From contig JANOPZ010000046.1 of NCBI GenBank assembly GCA_031422195.1, forward strand, positions 1 to 11,594: a stretch of DNA of 11,594 nt, in the 5' to 3' direction. Both the position numbers and the translations under genes were made by a program. Positions 1-7,142 of this stretch are shown in pieces; position 1 is the stretch's first letter, and each line of letters starts with the position of its first letter. The notes below the pieces were generated by a model. The model was not told the DNA's origin. It ran no database searches and saw only the letters and a program-made list of their open reading frames with translations. This DNA comes from JALOTE01 sp031422195 (GTDB taxonomy: Bacteria; Pseudomonadota; Alphaproteobacteria; Rhizobiales; Rhizobiaceae).

Positions 1-1551
1 CTCTTGCGCATTGACCCTTTATCGCTGGAACAATTAATCCACCGCACCATTGATCCCAAAGCCGCCCGAGATGTTATAGCAACCGGCCTTGCGGCATCAC
101 CAGGCGCAGCAACGGGCGCACTCGTATTTTCAGCCGCGGAAGCCGCTGCCCGGCGCGCCAATGGTGAAGCTTGCATCTTGGTTCGCACAGAAACAAGCCC
201 GGAAGATGTGGTCGGTATGGCAGCTTCAGACGGTGTGGTTACAGCCCGAGGCGGCCTAACAAGTCATGCTGCGGTTGTTGCACGCGGTATGGGAAAGCCT
301 TGCGTAACAGGCGCTGCTAGCCTGCAAATCGATTCTGCGCGCAGAACAGTGGTTGCTCATGGCCGGGCGTTTACCTCTGGCCAGATTGTTACGATTGACG
401 GCACTTCCGGCGAGATTTTAGCAGGGGCGGTGCCGACTGTTTTGCCTGAAATTTCCGATGATTTTGCTACTATCTTGGGTTGGGCTGATAAACTGCGCGA
501 CCTTGGCATAAGAGCCAATGCTGATATGCCATCAGATGCCAAAACAGCGCGTGAGTTCGGCGCTGAAGGTATTGGTCTTTGCCGTACCGAGCACATGTTT
601 TTCCGCGAAGACCGAGTAGCTGTCATGCGCGAAATGATCTTGGCTGACAGCCAAGTGACGCGTGAAACCGCATTGAACCGCCTTGGCCCAATGCAGCGTG
701 AAGACTTTGAAGAGCTCATTGAAATTATGGCAGGTATGCCGGTGACATTGCGCTTGCTAGACCCGCCGTTGCATGAGTTTTTGCCGAGCCGGGACCATGA
801 GTTTGTTGATACTGCGCGTGCCCTTGGCATTGAAGTTGAAAGCCTGCGCATTCGCGTTGATGCGATGCGCGAAGTAAACCCGATGCTGGGCCATCGCGGG
901 TGCCGCCTTGCAATTTCCCACCCGGAAATTCTTGATATGCAAGCGCGTGCAATTTTCGAAGCGGCGATGAATGTTGAAGATAAATCAGGCCGAAAAATTG
1001 AACCAGAAATTATGATCCCGTTCGTTTCAGCCGCGGAAGAAGTGCGAATAGTGCGTGCGCGGATTGAGAAAATGGCTGATCTTATCGCAAGCGAGCGCGG
1101 ACGCAGGCCGCACTACAGTGTAGGCACAATGATTGAGTTGCCGCGCGCGGCGTTAGGCGCGGACCGTATAGCCAAGGAGTGCACATTTTTCTCGTTTGGC
1201 ACCAATGATTTGACGCAAACAACCTATGGAATTTCGCGCGACGATTCTTCGCCATTTTTGGCGCTGTATCGCGAGCGCAGGGTTTTCCAAGATGATCCGT
1301 TTCAGAAGTTTGATGTGCTGGGTGCTGGCGAACTGATGCGCATTGCCACAGAAAAAGGCCGAAAAGAACGCCCGGAAATAACAATTGGGGTATGCGGCGA
1401 ACATGGCGGCGAACCAGGCTCAATTGCCTTTTTTGATTCGCTTGGCCTCGATTATGTTTCGTGTTCTCCATACCGCGTACCGATTGCGCGCTTGGCTGCG
1501 GCTCAGGCTGCAATCAGGCGCAAAAGTGCCACCAAGATTGCAACCACGTAA
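1..1551 (+). CDS. ppdK: Pyruvate,phosphate dikinase, C-terminal part (5' end outside window)
   Basis: Interconverts pyruvate, ATP and phosphate with phosphoenolpyruvate, AMP and pyrophosphate in the cytoplasm. The frame is open to the left edge, so the gene starts upstream; the TTG at 4 is internal. The visible 516 codons hold the phosphohistidine swivel domain and the PEP/pyruvate-binding barrel. The swivel motif GGLTSHAAVVARG carries the phosphorylated His (codon 265-267). The barrel has the metal/PEP-site segments GTMIELPRAAL and FFSFGTNDLTQTTYG, and the late GVCGEHGG motif whose Cys (codon 1393-1395) matches the family's proton-donor Cys. About 427 residues follow the catalytic His, close to the 419 in the Clostridium symbiosum enzyme, so the C-terminus is complete. 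The N-terminal ATP-grasp domain, roughly 370 residues, is missing only because of the window edge. No frameshift is seen. The next gene starts 58 bases on, with no convincing terminator between, so readthrough is possible. Confidence 0.97.
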   Translation, partial: LLRIDPLSLEQLIHRTIDPKAARDVIATGLAASPGAATGALVFSAAEAAARRANGEACILVRTETSPEDVVGMAASDGVVTARGGLTSHAAVVARGMGKPCVTGAASLQIDSARRTVVAHGRAFTSGQIVTIDGTSGEILAGAVPTVLPEISDDFATILGWADKLRDLGIRANADMPSDAKTAREFGAEGIGLCRTEHMFFREDRVAVMREMILADSQVTRETALNRLGPMQREDFEELIEIMAGMPVTLRLLDPPLHEFLPSRDHEFVDTARALGIEVESLRIRVDAMREVNPMLGHRGCRLAISHPEILDMQARAIFEAAMNVEDKSGRKIEPEIMIPFVSAAEEVRIVRARIEKMADLIASERGRRPHYSVGTMIELPRAALGADRIAKECTFFSFGTNDLTQTTYGISRDDSSPFLALYRERRVFQDDPFQKFDVLGAGELMRIATEKGRKERPEITIGVCGEHGGEPGSIAFFDSLGLDYVSCSPYRVPIARLAAAQAAIRRKSATKIATT

Positions 1552-1609
1552 TGTCTTGCCAAACGTAGGGTTTTGAGTTTGTCTTATCTCTATTTAGGAG
1601 GAGATTGAC

Positions 1610-3235
1610 ATGCGTGGTTTAATGCAAGACTGGCCATTGCTGGCCCATACCGTAATTGATCACGCGGCGCGGTTTCATGGACAGCGCGAGGTTATTTCGC
1701 GGTCGGTCGAAGGGCCAATTACGAGCACCAATTATTCAGAGATTCGCCAGCGGTCGCTGAAAATTGCAAAGCGGCTGACGCGCGATGGTATCAAGTTGGG
1801 TGATCGTGTTGCCACACTGGCGTGGAACACTGGTCGCCATCTGGAAACGTGGTACGGCATCATGGGCATTGGTGCGGTTTGCCATACGCTGAACCCCAGG
1901 CTGTTTCCTGACCAGATCGCTTGGATCATGAACGACGCCGAAGACTCCATGTTGTTTGTCGATTTGACCTTTGTGCCGCTGGTTGAAAAAATTGGGCCGC
2001 TTGTGCCCAGCCTTAAGAAAATTATTGTGCTGACAGATCAAGCGCATATGCCGCAAACATCTCTTAATGCTGTGCCTTTTGAAGAGTGGCTCAATGAAGC
2101 TGATGATGATTTTCAGTGGGCAAAATTCGATGAAAATACTGCTGCTGCAATGTGCTACACTTCTGGGACGACAGGCAACCCGAAAGGCGTTGTCTATTCG
2201 CACCGCTCAAATATATTACATGCTTTAACGGCCATTCAGCCTGATTGTCTTGGCATTTCGGCGCTCGATACAATTTTGCCGGTGGTTCCGTTGTTTCATG
2301 CCAATAGCTGGTCAATAGCCTTTTCGGCACCAATGACGGGTGCCAGAATTGTCATGCCTGGCAGTAAAATGGATGGCGTTTCTATTTATGAACTGCTGAC
2401 CACGCAAAAGGTATCCATTACAGCTGCCGTGCCAACCGTTTGGTTGATGCTTCTACAGCATTTGGAGGCGCATAACTTAAGCCTGCCCGACCTCAATAAA
2501 GTGATTATTGGCGGCGCAGCATGCCCACCGGCTGTGATCGAAAAGTTTGAGAAAAACTACGCTGTTACAGTGATACATGCTTGGGGCATGACAGAAATGA
2601 GCCCGCTTGGAACAGTCAGCTATATGACGCCGGAAACCAATGCGGGAGGTCAGTCATCCATCATGGCAGCCAAAACCAAGCAAGGTCGCGCGCCCTATTT
2701 GGTTGAAATGAAGATCACTGACGATAATAATCGCGAATTACCTTGGGATGGCAAAAGTTTCGGCCGCTTAAAGGTGCGCGGACCCGCTGTTTCAGGCGCT
2801 TATTACAGAAATACAGGTCCAGAGAATTTTGACCAAGATGGCTACTTTGATACCGGCGACGTTGCCCATATTGATGCAAACGGCTTTATGCAAATTACAG
2901 ACCGCTCAAAAGACGTCATTAAATCTGGTGGTGAGTGGATTTCAACAATCGAAATCGAAAATCTGGCAGTTGGCCATTCATCGGTTTTTGAAGCTGCAGT
3001 GATAGGCATTGCGCACCCTAAATGGGATGAACGGCCATTGTTGATTATTGTGCGCAAGCCCGGCCACGAACCTGAAAAAGCAGAACTGCTGCAATTTCTT
3101 GAAGGCAAAATTGCTAAATGGTGGATGCCGGATGATGTGGCATTTGTGGATGAAATTCCGCACACCGCAACGGGTAAAATTCTAAAGACAAAGCTGCGCG
3201 AACAGTTCAAAGGTTACACACTGCCAACCCCGTAA
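1610..3235 (+). CDS. AMP-forming acyl-CoA ligase (AlkK/DmdB-like medium/long-chain type)
   Basis: Activates a carboxylic acid to its CoA thioester through an acyl-adenylate. The 541 residues cover a complete ANL-superfamily enzyme: ATP-binding motif YTSGTTGNPKG (183-193), HAWGMTEMSP (323-332), YFDTGDVAHID (412-422), hinge motif DRSKDVIKSGGEWIS (431-445) and catalytic Lys523 in TGKILK near the C-terminus. The N-terminal stretch with HAARFHG (18-24) resembles the AlkK / fatty-acyl-CoA synthetase group, which also contains the methylthiopropionate ligase DmdB. Substrate cannot be read from sequence, and no DmdC or DmdD partner is nearby, so a DMSP role is not supported. ATG 1610 has a near-perfect Shine-Dalgarno AGGAGGA (1596-1602) seven bases upstream. 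Downstream genes follow at 13, 23 and 28 bases, so this is probably the first gene of an operon; the thiolase two genes on would suit a shared acyl-CoA pathway. Confidence 0.93.
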   Translation: MRGLMQDWPLLAHTVIDHAARFHGQREVISRSVEGPITSTNYSEIRQRSLKIAKRLTRDGIKLGDRVATLAWNTGRHLETWYGIMGIGAVCHTLNPRLFPDQIAWIMNDAEDSMLFVDLTFVPLVEKIGPLVPSLKKIIVLTDQAHMPQTSLNAVPFEEWLNEADDDFQWAKFDENTAAAMCYTSGTTGNPKGVVYSHRSNILHALTAIQPDCLGISALDTILPVVPLFHANSWSIAFSAPMTGARIVMPGSKMDGVSIYELLTTQKVSITAAVPTVWLMLLQHLEAHNLSLPDLNKVIIGGAACPPAVIEKFEKNYAVTVIHAWGMTEMSPLGTVSYMTPETNAGGQSSIMAAKTKQGRAPYLVEMKITDDNNRELPWDGKSFGRLKVRGPAVSGAYYRNTGPENFDQDGYFDTGDVAHIDANGFMQITDRSKDVIKSGGEWISTIEIENLAVGHSSVFEAAVIGIAHPKWDERPLLIIVRKPGHEPEKAELLQFLEGKIAKWWMPDDVAFVDEIPHTATGKILKTKLREQFKGYTLPTP

Positions 3236-3248
3236 TGTCGAAGGTTCC

Positions 3249-4025
3249 ATGCGCCGCCAAATTGTAAGACGGGTATCAAAATCGGCCAAGGCCGGACAGG
3301 CACTGGCGTTTTTTTCAGTTGTTTTGGGCCTTCTCGCCATTGTTGCGCATCGCTTTGGCCAAGTTGATACATTATCGTTTTTGCTGGCGGGTTCAGCAGC
3401 AAGCGTAATTGCTATTATTGCACTTTTTTTTGCAGGGATCGGTTTATGGCGCATGTGGAGCGAGGGCGCAAAGGCTGGTGGTGCGGTTTTGCGAACATTT
3501 GTTTTTGCAAGTCTAACGCTTAGTCCTTTGTTTGCAGCAGCAATCATGGGTGCACAAACACCGTTGATCAATGATGTTTCAACCGATTGGATTGACCCGC
3601 CGCAATTTCCCATTGGCAGCCGTGTTGATGTGATGCCGCCTATTAGTGAACCGAAAAGTCAGACTGAAATTGCCCAATTACAAGCAGAAGCCTATCCAGA
3701 TATACAGACGCAAAAGCTGGTTATTGATCCGCAATTGGCTGAGCAGATCATTCGCGCATCAGCAAAAACACTGGGATGGCAACCGACAACGCGCTCTGGA
3801 AGTATTAACAGCCCCGATGGCGCAACGCAGGCCTTTGAAACGCAATCACTGATTTTTGGTTTTACGGACGATATTATTGTGCGGTTAAAGCGTGGAGATG
3901 ACGGGTTGCTGATGGACGTGCGTTTAACAGGCCGTGCTGGTGAGAGCGATTTAGGGGCGCATGCAAAACGCATCGTTTCATTTTTTGCAGCATTCGCCAG
4001 TGAGCAACGAAAGCGCGGCATTTAA
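3249..4025 (+). CDS. DUF1499 family membrane protein
   Basis: Protein of unknown function with 258 residues. Three hydrophobic segments lie near the N-terminus (about 17-33, 42-66 and 82-101), followed by a soluble domain. That domain carries DUF1499-like blocks: INDVSTDWIDPPQF (107-120), AYPDIQ (148-153), FGFTDDIIVRL (203-213) and a C-terminal block RLTGRAGESDLGAHAKRI (225-242), typical of the family's SDxGxNxxRI region. The soluble part is probably on the periplasmic side, but topology is inferred. ATG 3249 follows the ligase stop by 13 bases, with only a short GAAGG (3240-3244) as ribosome site, so translation may depend on coupling to the ligase. It sits between the ligase and thiolase genes on the same strand. 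No catalytic function is assigned to DUF1499 as far as I know; its place here hints at an envelope or lipid link but does not prove one. Confidence 0.85.
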   Translation: MRRQIVRRVSKSAKAGQALAFFSVVLGLLAIVAHRFGQVDTLSFLLAGSAASVIAIIALFFAGIGLWRMWSEGAKAGGAVLRTFVFASLTLSPLFAAAIMGAQTPLINDVSTDWIDPPQFPIGSRVDVMPPISEPKSQTEIAQLQAEAYPDIQTQKLVIDPQLAEQIIRASAKTLGWQPTTRSGSINSPDGATQAFETQSLIFGFTDDIIVRLKRGDDGLLMDVRLTGRAGESDLGAHAKRIVSFFAAFASEQRKRGI

Positions 4026-4048
4026 GCTTTGTCTAAGGAGGTCGATCA

Positions 4049-5215
4049 ATGAAGGGTTGCATCATAGGCTGGTCGCATTTGCCGTTTGGCAAACACAGCC
4101 AAGCCTCTGTCGAGAGTATGGTTGTTAGCGCTGCCAATGCCGCGCTGGCCCACGCGGGACTAAGCGCTGGCGATGTTGATGAGATCGTACTTGGTCATTT
4201 TAACGGCGGGTTTTCCGCGCAGGAATTTACAGCGTCGCTGGTGCTTCAAGCGAATGATGCTTTGCGGTTTGTGCCTGCTACACGTGTGGAAAACGCATGT
4301 GCAACAGGCTCTGCAGCAGTACGCGCCGGGCTTCGCGCCATTGAAGCAGGTGCCGCCCGTATTGTGCTGGTGGTTGGTGTTGAACAAATGACCATAACAC
4401 CGGCGCTAGAAATTGGCGCAAACCTGTTGAAAGCTTCGTATTTGCCGGAAGACGGCCAGACCGAAGGCGGCTTTGCCGGCGTGTTCGGCAAAATTGCTTC
4501 ACTTTATTTTCAGCGGCACGGCGACCAATCTGATGCTTTGGCAACTATTGCAGCAAAGAATCACAAAAACGGTATCGACAACCCGCTGGCGCAAATGCGC
4601 AAAGATTTTGGCTATGATTTTTGTCGTATGCCAAGTGATAAAAACCCGTTTGTTGCCGGGCCTCTCAAGCGCACGGATTGTTCGTTGGTTTCTGATGGCG
4701 CGGCAGCTTTGGTGCTGGCCGATTTTGAGACCGCGCTTTCGATGAAGCGTGCAATCGCTTTTCGCGCCAATGAGCACGTGCAGGATTTTCTGCCAATGTC
4801 GAAGCGCGATATTTTGTTGTTTGAGGGTTGCGCAGAGGCTTGGAAGCGCGCATTTGCCAGCTCAAAATTGAAACTTGATGATCTATCGTTTGCTGAAACC
4901 CATGATTGCTTTACCATCGCCGAACTCATTGAATATGAGGCGATGGGCTTAGCAAAGCCGGGGCAGGGCGGGGCAATTGCGCTTGAAGGCCAGACCCAAA
5001 AGGGCGGGCGCTTGCCCGTTAACCCGTCCGGTGGGCTGAAGGCTAAAGGCCACCCGATTGGCGCTACCGGTGTTTCAATGCATGTTTTGTCAGCGATGCA
5101 ACTCGTGGGCGAAGCCGGAGATATGCAAGTGCCGAATGCCAATTTGGCAGGCATTTTCAATATGGGCGGCGCCGCAGTTGCAAATTATGTTTCGATTTTA
5201 GAGCGGATCAAATAA
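4049..5215 (+). CDS. Thiolase family protein (acetyl-CoA acetyltransferase, SCP2-type)
   Basis: Predicted to cleave a 3-ketoacyl-CoA with CoA, or the reverse condensation. The 388 residues match thiolase length. The nucleophilic Cys84 lies in ENACATGSAA (81-90). His285 lies in the HDCF motif (285-288) and His335 in GHPIGATG (334-341), preceded by NPSGGLKAK. The C-terminal CxG motif of classical biosynthetic and degradative thiolases is replaced by FNMGGAA (near 370). HDCF together with the missing CxG is the pattern of the SCP2/SCPx-like subgroup, which often acts on branched or sterol-like acyl chains; the real substrate is unknown. ATG 4049 has a strong Shine-Dalgarno AAGGAGGT (4035-4042) six bases upstream. 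Subgroup relatives are often next to a small DUF35/OB-fold gene; none is present here. The asparaginase gene follows closely. Confidence 0.92.
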   Translation: MKGCIIGWSHLPFGKHSQASVESMVVSAANAALAHAGLSAGDVDEIVLGHFNGGFSAQEFTASLVLQANDALRFVPATRVENACATGSAAVRAGLRAIEAGAARIVLVVGVEQMTITPALEIGANLLKASYLPEDGQTEGGFAGVFGKIASLYFQRHGDQSDALATIAAKNHKNGIDNPLAQMRKDFGYDFCRMPSDKNPFVAGPLKRTDCSLVSDGAAALVLADFETALSMKRAIAFRANEHVQDFLPMSKRDILLFEGCAEAWKRAFASSKLKLDDLSFAETHDCFTIAELIEYEAMGLAKPGQGGAIALEGQTQKGGRLPVNPSGGLKAKGHPIGATGVSMHVLSAMQLVGEAGDMQVPNANLAGIFNMGGAAVANYVSILERIK

Positions 5216-5231
5216 ATTTTGTTTGGCCGTT

Positions 5232-5236
5232 AGGAG
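5232..5236 (+). promoter_or_regulatory. Ribosome binding site fixing the asparaginase TTG start
   Basis: AGGAG lies seven bases before TTG 5244. The upstream in-frame TTG at 5223 would put this site inside the coding region and has no ribosome site of its own, so 5244 is the better start. Confidence 0.7.
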
Positions 5237-5243
5237 TTTTGCT

Positions 5244-6251
5244 TTGCCCAACCCAATTGTCGTTGAAATTCTGCGTGGCGGTATTGTTGAAAGTCGACAT
5301 CGCGGCACAGTGTCGGTGTTTGATGGTGATGGCAGCCAAGTGCTTCAGCTTGGCGATGTCATGCGGCCTGTGTTTCCGCGATCGGCCTGCAAACTGATCC
5401 AAGCTCTGCCGTTTATTGAAACTGGTGCCGCGGATGCTTACGGCTTCGGCAATAAAGAGTTGTCGTTGGTCTGTGCTTCGCATTCGGGAGAGCCGGAACA
5501 TATGGCGCTGTCTGAAGCCATGTTGATGCGCGCTGGCCAAAGCGTTTCCACTTTGGAATGCGGTACACATTGGCCGTTTGATTTGCCAGTGGCGATTAAA
5601 CTGGCGCAATCCGGTGCTTTGCCCAATGCCTGCCATAACAATTGCTCAGGCAAACACGCCGGTTTTATTTGCACATCATGCCATCTTGGCGAAGACCCTA
5701 AGGGCTATGTCAATGCTGCACACCCGGCGCAAATGCGTGTGCGCGATGTCATGGCAGAAGTAACGGGGGCTGCGCATGCATCAGAATTCTGCGGCACGGA
5801 TGGTTGTTCGATTCCAACCTATGCTATCGCGCTCAATGCCTTGGCTTATGGTTTTGCCAAGATGGCAACGGGCCAAGGCCTTTTGCCAAATCGTGCAACA
5901 GCGGCAAAACGTTTGATGCAAGCTTGTATGTCTGAACCTTTTTATATGGCAGGCACGAAAAGGTTCTGTACCGACATTATGAAGGCGGCACCCGAGCGCG
6001 TCTTCGCCAAAATTGGTGCCGAAGGGGTGTATTGCGCCGCAATCCCCGAGTTGGGCTTTGGCATTGCACTTAAGATCGATGATGGTGCATTTCGCGCGGC
6101 TGAACTTACGGTCGCCGCCGTCATTGCACATTTGGCAAAAGCGGTGCCCGAAATTGCAGAACCTGTTGGCGCCATGGCCCGTAAGGCTGACCGCAACTGG
6201 AACAAAATCGGCGTTGGTGAACAGCGCGTTGTCGCAAATATTTTTGGGTAA
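5244..6251 (+). CDS. L-asparaginase, Rhizobium etli ReAV type (Asparaginase_II family)
   Basis: Hydrolyses L-asparagine to aspartate and ammonia, with no relation to the E. coli-type enzymes. Starting from TTG 5244 (335 residues, MPNPIVVEILRGG) the residues line up with the published ReAV active site one position lower: Ser47-x-x-Lys50 (ReAV Ser48/Lys51), Ser79 (Ser80), Cys134 and Lys137 (zinc ligands Cys135/Lys138), Asp186 and Cys188 (Asp187/Cys189). Lys256 in KIGAEGVY probably matches Lys263, the partner of Ser80. Numbering is from memory of the ReAV structure. The constant offset supports this start over TTG 5223, as does AGGAG at 5232-5236. No signal peptide is seen, so it is cytoplasmic. 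It is the last gene of the run beginning at 1610, 28 bases after the thiolase. Its tie to acyl-CoA genes is unexplained; it may simply share their promoter. Confidence 0.95.
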   Translation: MPNPIVVEILRGGIVESRHRGTVSVFDGDGSQVLQLGDVMRPVFPRSACKLIQALPFIETGAADAYGFGNKELSLVCASHSGEPEHMALSEAMLMRAGQSVSTLECGTHWPFDLPVAIKLAQSGALPNACHNNCSGKHAGFICTSCHLGEDPKGYVNAAHPAQMRVRDVMAEVTGAAHASEFCGTDGCSIPTYAIALNALAYGFAKMATGQGLLPNRATAAKRLMQACMSEPFYMAGTKRFCTDIMKAAPERVFAKIGAEGVYCAAIPELGFGIALKIDDGAFRAAELTVAAVIAHLAKAVPEIAEPVGAMARKADRNWNKIGVGEQRVVANIFG

Positions 6252-6269
6252 GATGCACTTTTAGGTCAT

Positions 6270-6294
6270 AAAAAAACCCGGTGTGTCCACCGGG
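6270..6294 (-). terminator. Intrinsic terminator of sodB
   Basis: A perfect 7-bp stem CCCGGTG / CACCGGG (6277-6283 and 6288-6294) with a 4-base loop is flanked on the left by seven A residues (6270-6276). Read on the minus strand this is a GC-rich hairpin followed by a run of U, beginning 28 bases after the sodB stop. On the plus strand the stem is followed by CTTAAAA, a poor U-tract, so it would end the asparaginase transcript less efficiently, although it is the only hairpin between the two convergent genes. Confidence 0.85.
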
Positions 6295-6321
6295 CTTAAA
6301 ACCGAGAACCAAGGCAAAAAG

Positions 6322-6921
6322 TTACACTTTTGAGTGCATCTCTTCAACATAATCCCAATTGATCAAGCTATCGACAAACGCCTCCAGATATTTCGGGCGG
6401 GCGTTACGATAGTCGATGTAATATGAATGTTCCCAAACATCGCAGCCCAAAATAGGCGATGCGCCATGCATCAGCGGGTTTTCGCCATTTGGTGTTTTCA
6501 TAATGGCAAGTTTGCCGTCTTTAACGGCCAGCCATGCCCAGCCAGAGCCAAACTGTGTGGTGCCGGCAGCAATAAAGTCGGCTTTGAATTTGTCATAGCC
6601 ACCCAAATCAGTGTCAATGGCCTTGGCAATTTTGCCGGGCAATTTGGTGCCGCCGCCGCCCTTTTTCATCCAATTCCAAAAATGCATATGGTTGTAGTGC
6701 TGGCCAACATTATTAACGAGGCCCGCAATTTTTTGATCAAAAGCGGCTTTGCAAATATCTTCGACAGAATGTCCGGCGAGGGCCGAGTCTTTCAAGAGAT
6801 TATTGCCATTGGTGACATAGGCCATGTGATGCTTGTCATGGTGAAACTCAAGGGTTTCGCGCGACATGAAAGGCGCAAGCGCATCGTAATCATAAGGCAG
6901 ATCGGGCAAAGTCAGCGCCAT
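6322..6921 (-). CDS. sodB: Superoxide dismutase, Fe type
   Basis: Converts superoxide to hydrogen peroxide and oxygen; no signal peptide, so cytoplasmic. The 199 residues match the Fe/Mn family. Metal ligands are His27 (in EFHHDKHH), His78 (in QHYNHMHFW), and Asp161 and His165 (in DVWEHSYYID). The second-shell Gln74, four residues before His78, is at the place used by Fe enzymes (NNVGQHYNH); Mn enzymes supply this Gln from the C-terminal domain, where here there is Gly (NGENP). This favours iron, although many alphaproteobacterial members accept either metal. ATG at 6921 has AGGAG (plus positions 6929-6933) seven bases upstream. The gene is a single unit: convergent with the asparaginase, ended by the 6270-6294 hairpin, and divergent from the L,D-transpeptidase. 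A perfect palindrome (6943-6961) immediately upstream may be an operator. Confidence 0.97.
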   Translation of the reverse strand: MALTLPDLPYDYDALAPFMSRETLEFHHDKHHMAYVTNGNNLLKDSALAGHSVEDICKAAFDQKIAGLVNNVGQHYNHMHFWNWMKKGGGGTKLPGKIAKAIDTDLGGYDKFKADFIAAGTTQFGSGWAWLAVKDGKLAIMKTPNGENPLMHGASPILGCDVWEHSYYIDYRNARPKYLEAFVDSLINWDYVEEMHSKV

Positions 6922-6942
6922 GGGGTTTCTCCTGAATTGGGT

Positions 6943-6961
6943 TATCTACTTTTTGTAGATA
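6943..6961. promoter_or_regulatory. Perfect palindrome upstream of sodB, possible operator
   Basis: TATCTAC-TTTTT-GTAGATA is a 7-bp inverted repeat with a 5-base spacer, 22 bases before the sodB ATG. The right arm covers the presumed -10 element, so a bound protein could block transcription; alternatively it forms a weak hairpin in the leader. It does not match the Irr, RirA or Mur sites that I know. Confidence 0.5.
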
Positions 6962-6984
6962 GGCATTTGGAGCTTACGGGGCAA
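6956..6984 (-). promoter_or_regulatory. Candidate sodB promoter
   Basis: On the minus strand TTGCCC (6984-6979) and TATCTA (6961-6956) are separated by exactly 17 bases, giving a start near 6949 and a leader of under 30 bases. The -35 is fair, but the -10 matches only three consensus positions, so this is tentative. Confidence 0.3.
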
Positions 6985-7121
6985 GCGGCTATGATAAATT
7001 TAGAATGCTGACTTCATCGACAAAATTGAGACCGGCAAACCTGCAACACACTTTTTACATTGCGGCAATTTAGCCCTCTGCCCACTTGCCCCATTAATAT
7101 AAAGCGTTAAACCAAGCAAAC

Positions 7122-7133
7122 CAAAGCGCTTTG
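7122..7133. repeat. 12-bp perfect palindrome before the L,D-transpeptidase start
   Basis: CAAAGCGCTTTG is its own reverse complement and ends nine bases before ATG 7143. An AAAGCG copy also occurs 22 bases further upstream (7101-7106). It may be an operator or chance; no regulator is recognised. Confidence 0.4.
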
Positions 7134-7142
7134 TGGGGCATT

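Noticed and set aside
357..1513. Several minus-strand open frames under ppdK
   Set aside because: All are antisense to conserved PPDK domains and lack recognisable motifs or starts.
1560..1595. CAAAC/GTTTG hairpin followed by a U-rich stretch after ppdK
   Set aside because: The stem is only 5 bp, AT-rich, with a 12-base loop; not a believable terminator.
1610..3235. Assignment of the ligase as DmdB of DMSP demethylation
   Set aside because: The family is shared with AlkK-type fatty-acid ligases, and no dmdA, dmdC or dmdD is in the window; sequence alone does not separate them.
4612..5160. 182-codon minus-strand open frame inside the thiolase gene
   Set aside because: Fully antisense to a gene with all thiolase motifs and of low-complexity composition; no independent support.
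6988..7010. TTTAGAA element resembling half of an Irr iron control site
   Set aside because: Only one half-site is present, without the inverted TTCTAAA partner; not enough to claim iron control of sodB.
6427..7011. 194-codon plus-strand open frame opposite sodB
   Set aside because: It lies antisense to a certain gene, has no ribosome site, and its translation resembles no family; it is a shadow of sodB codon use.
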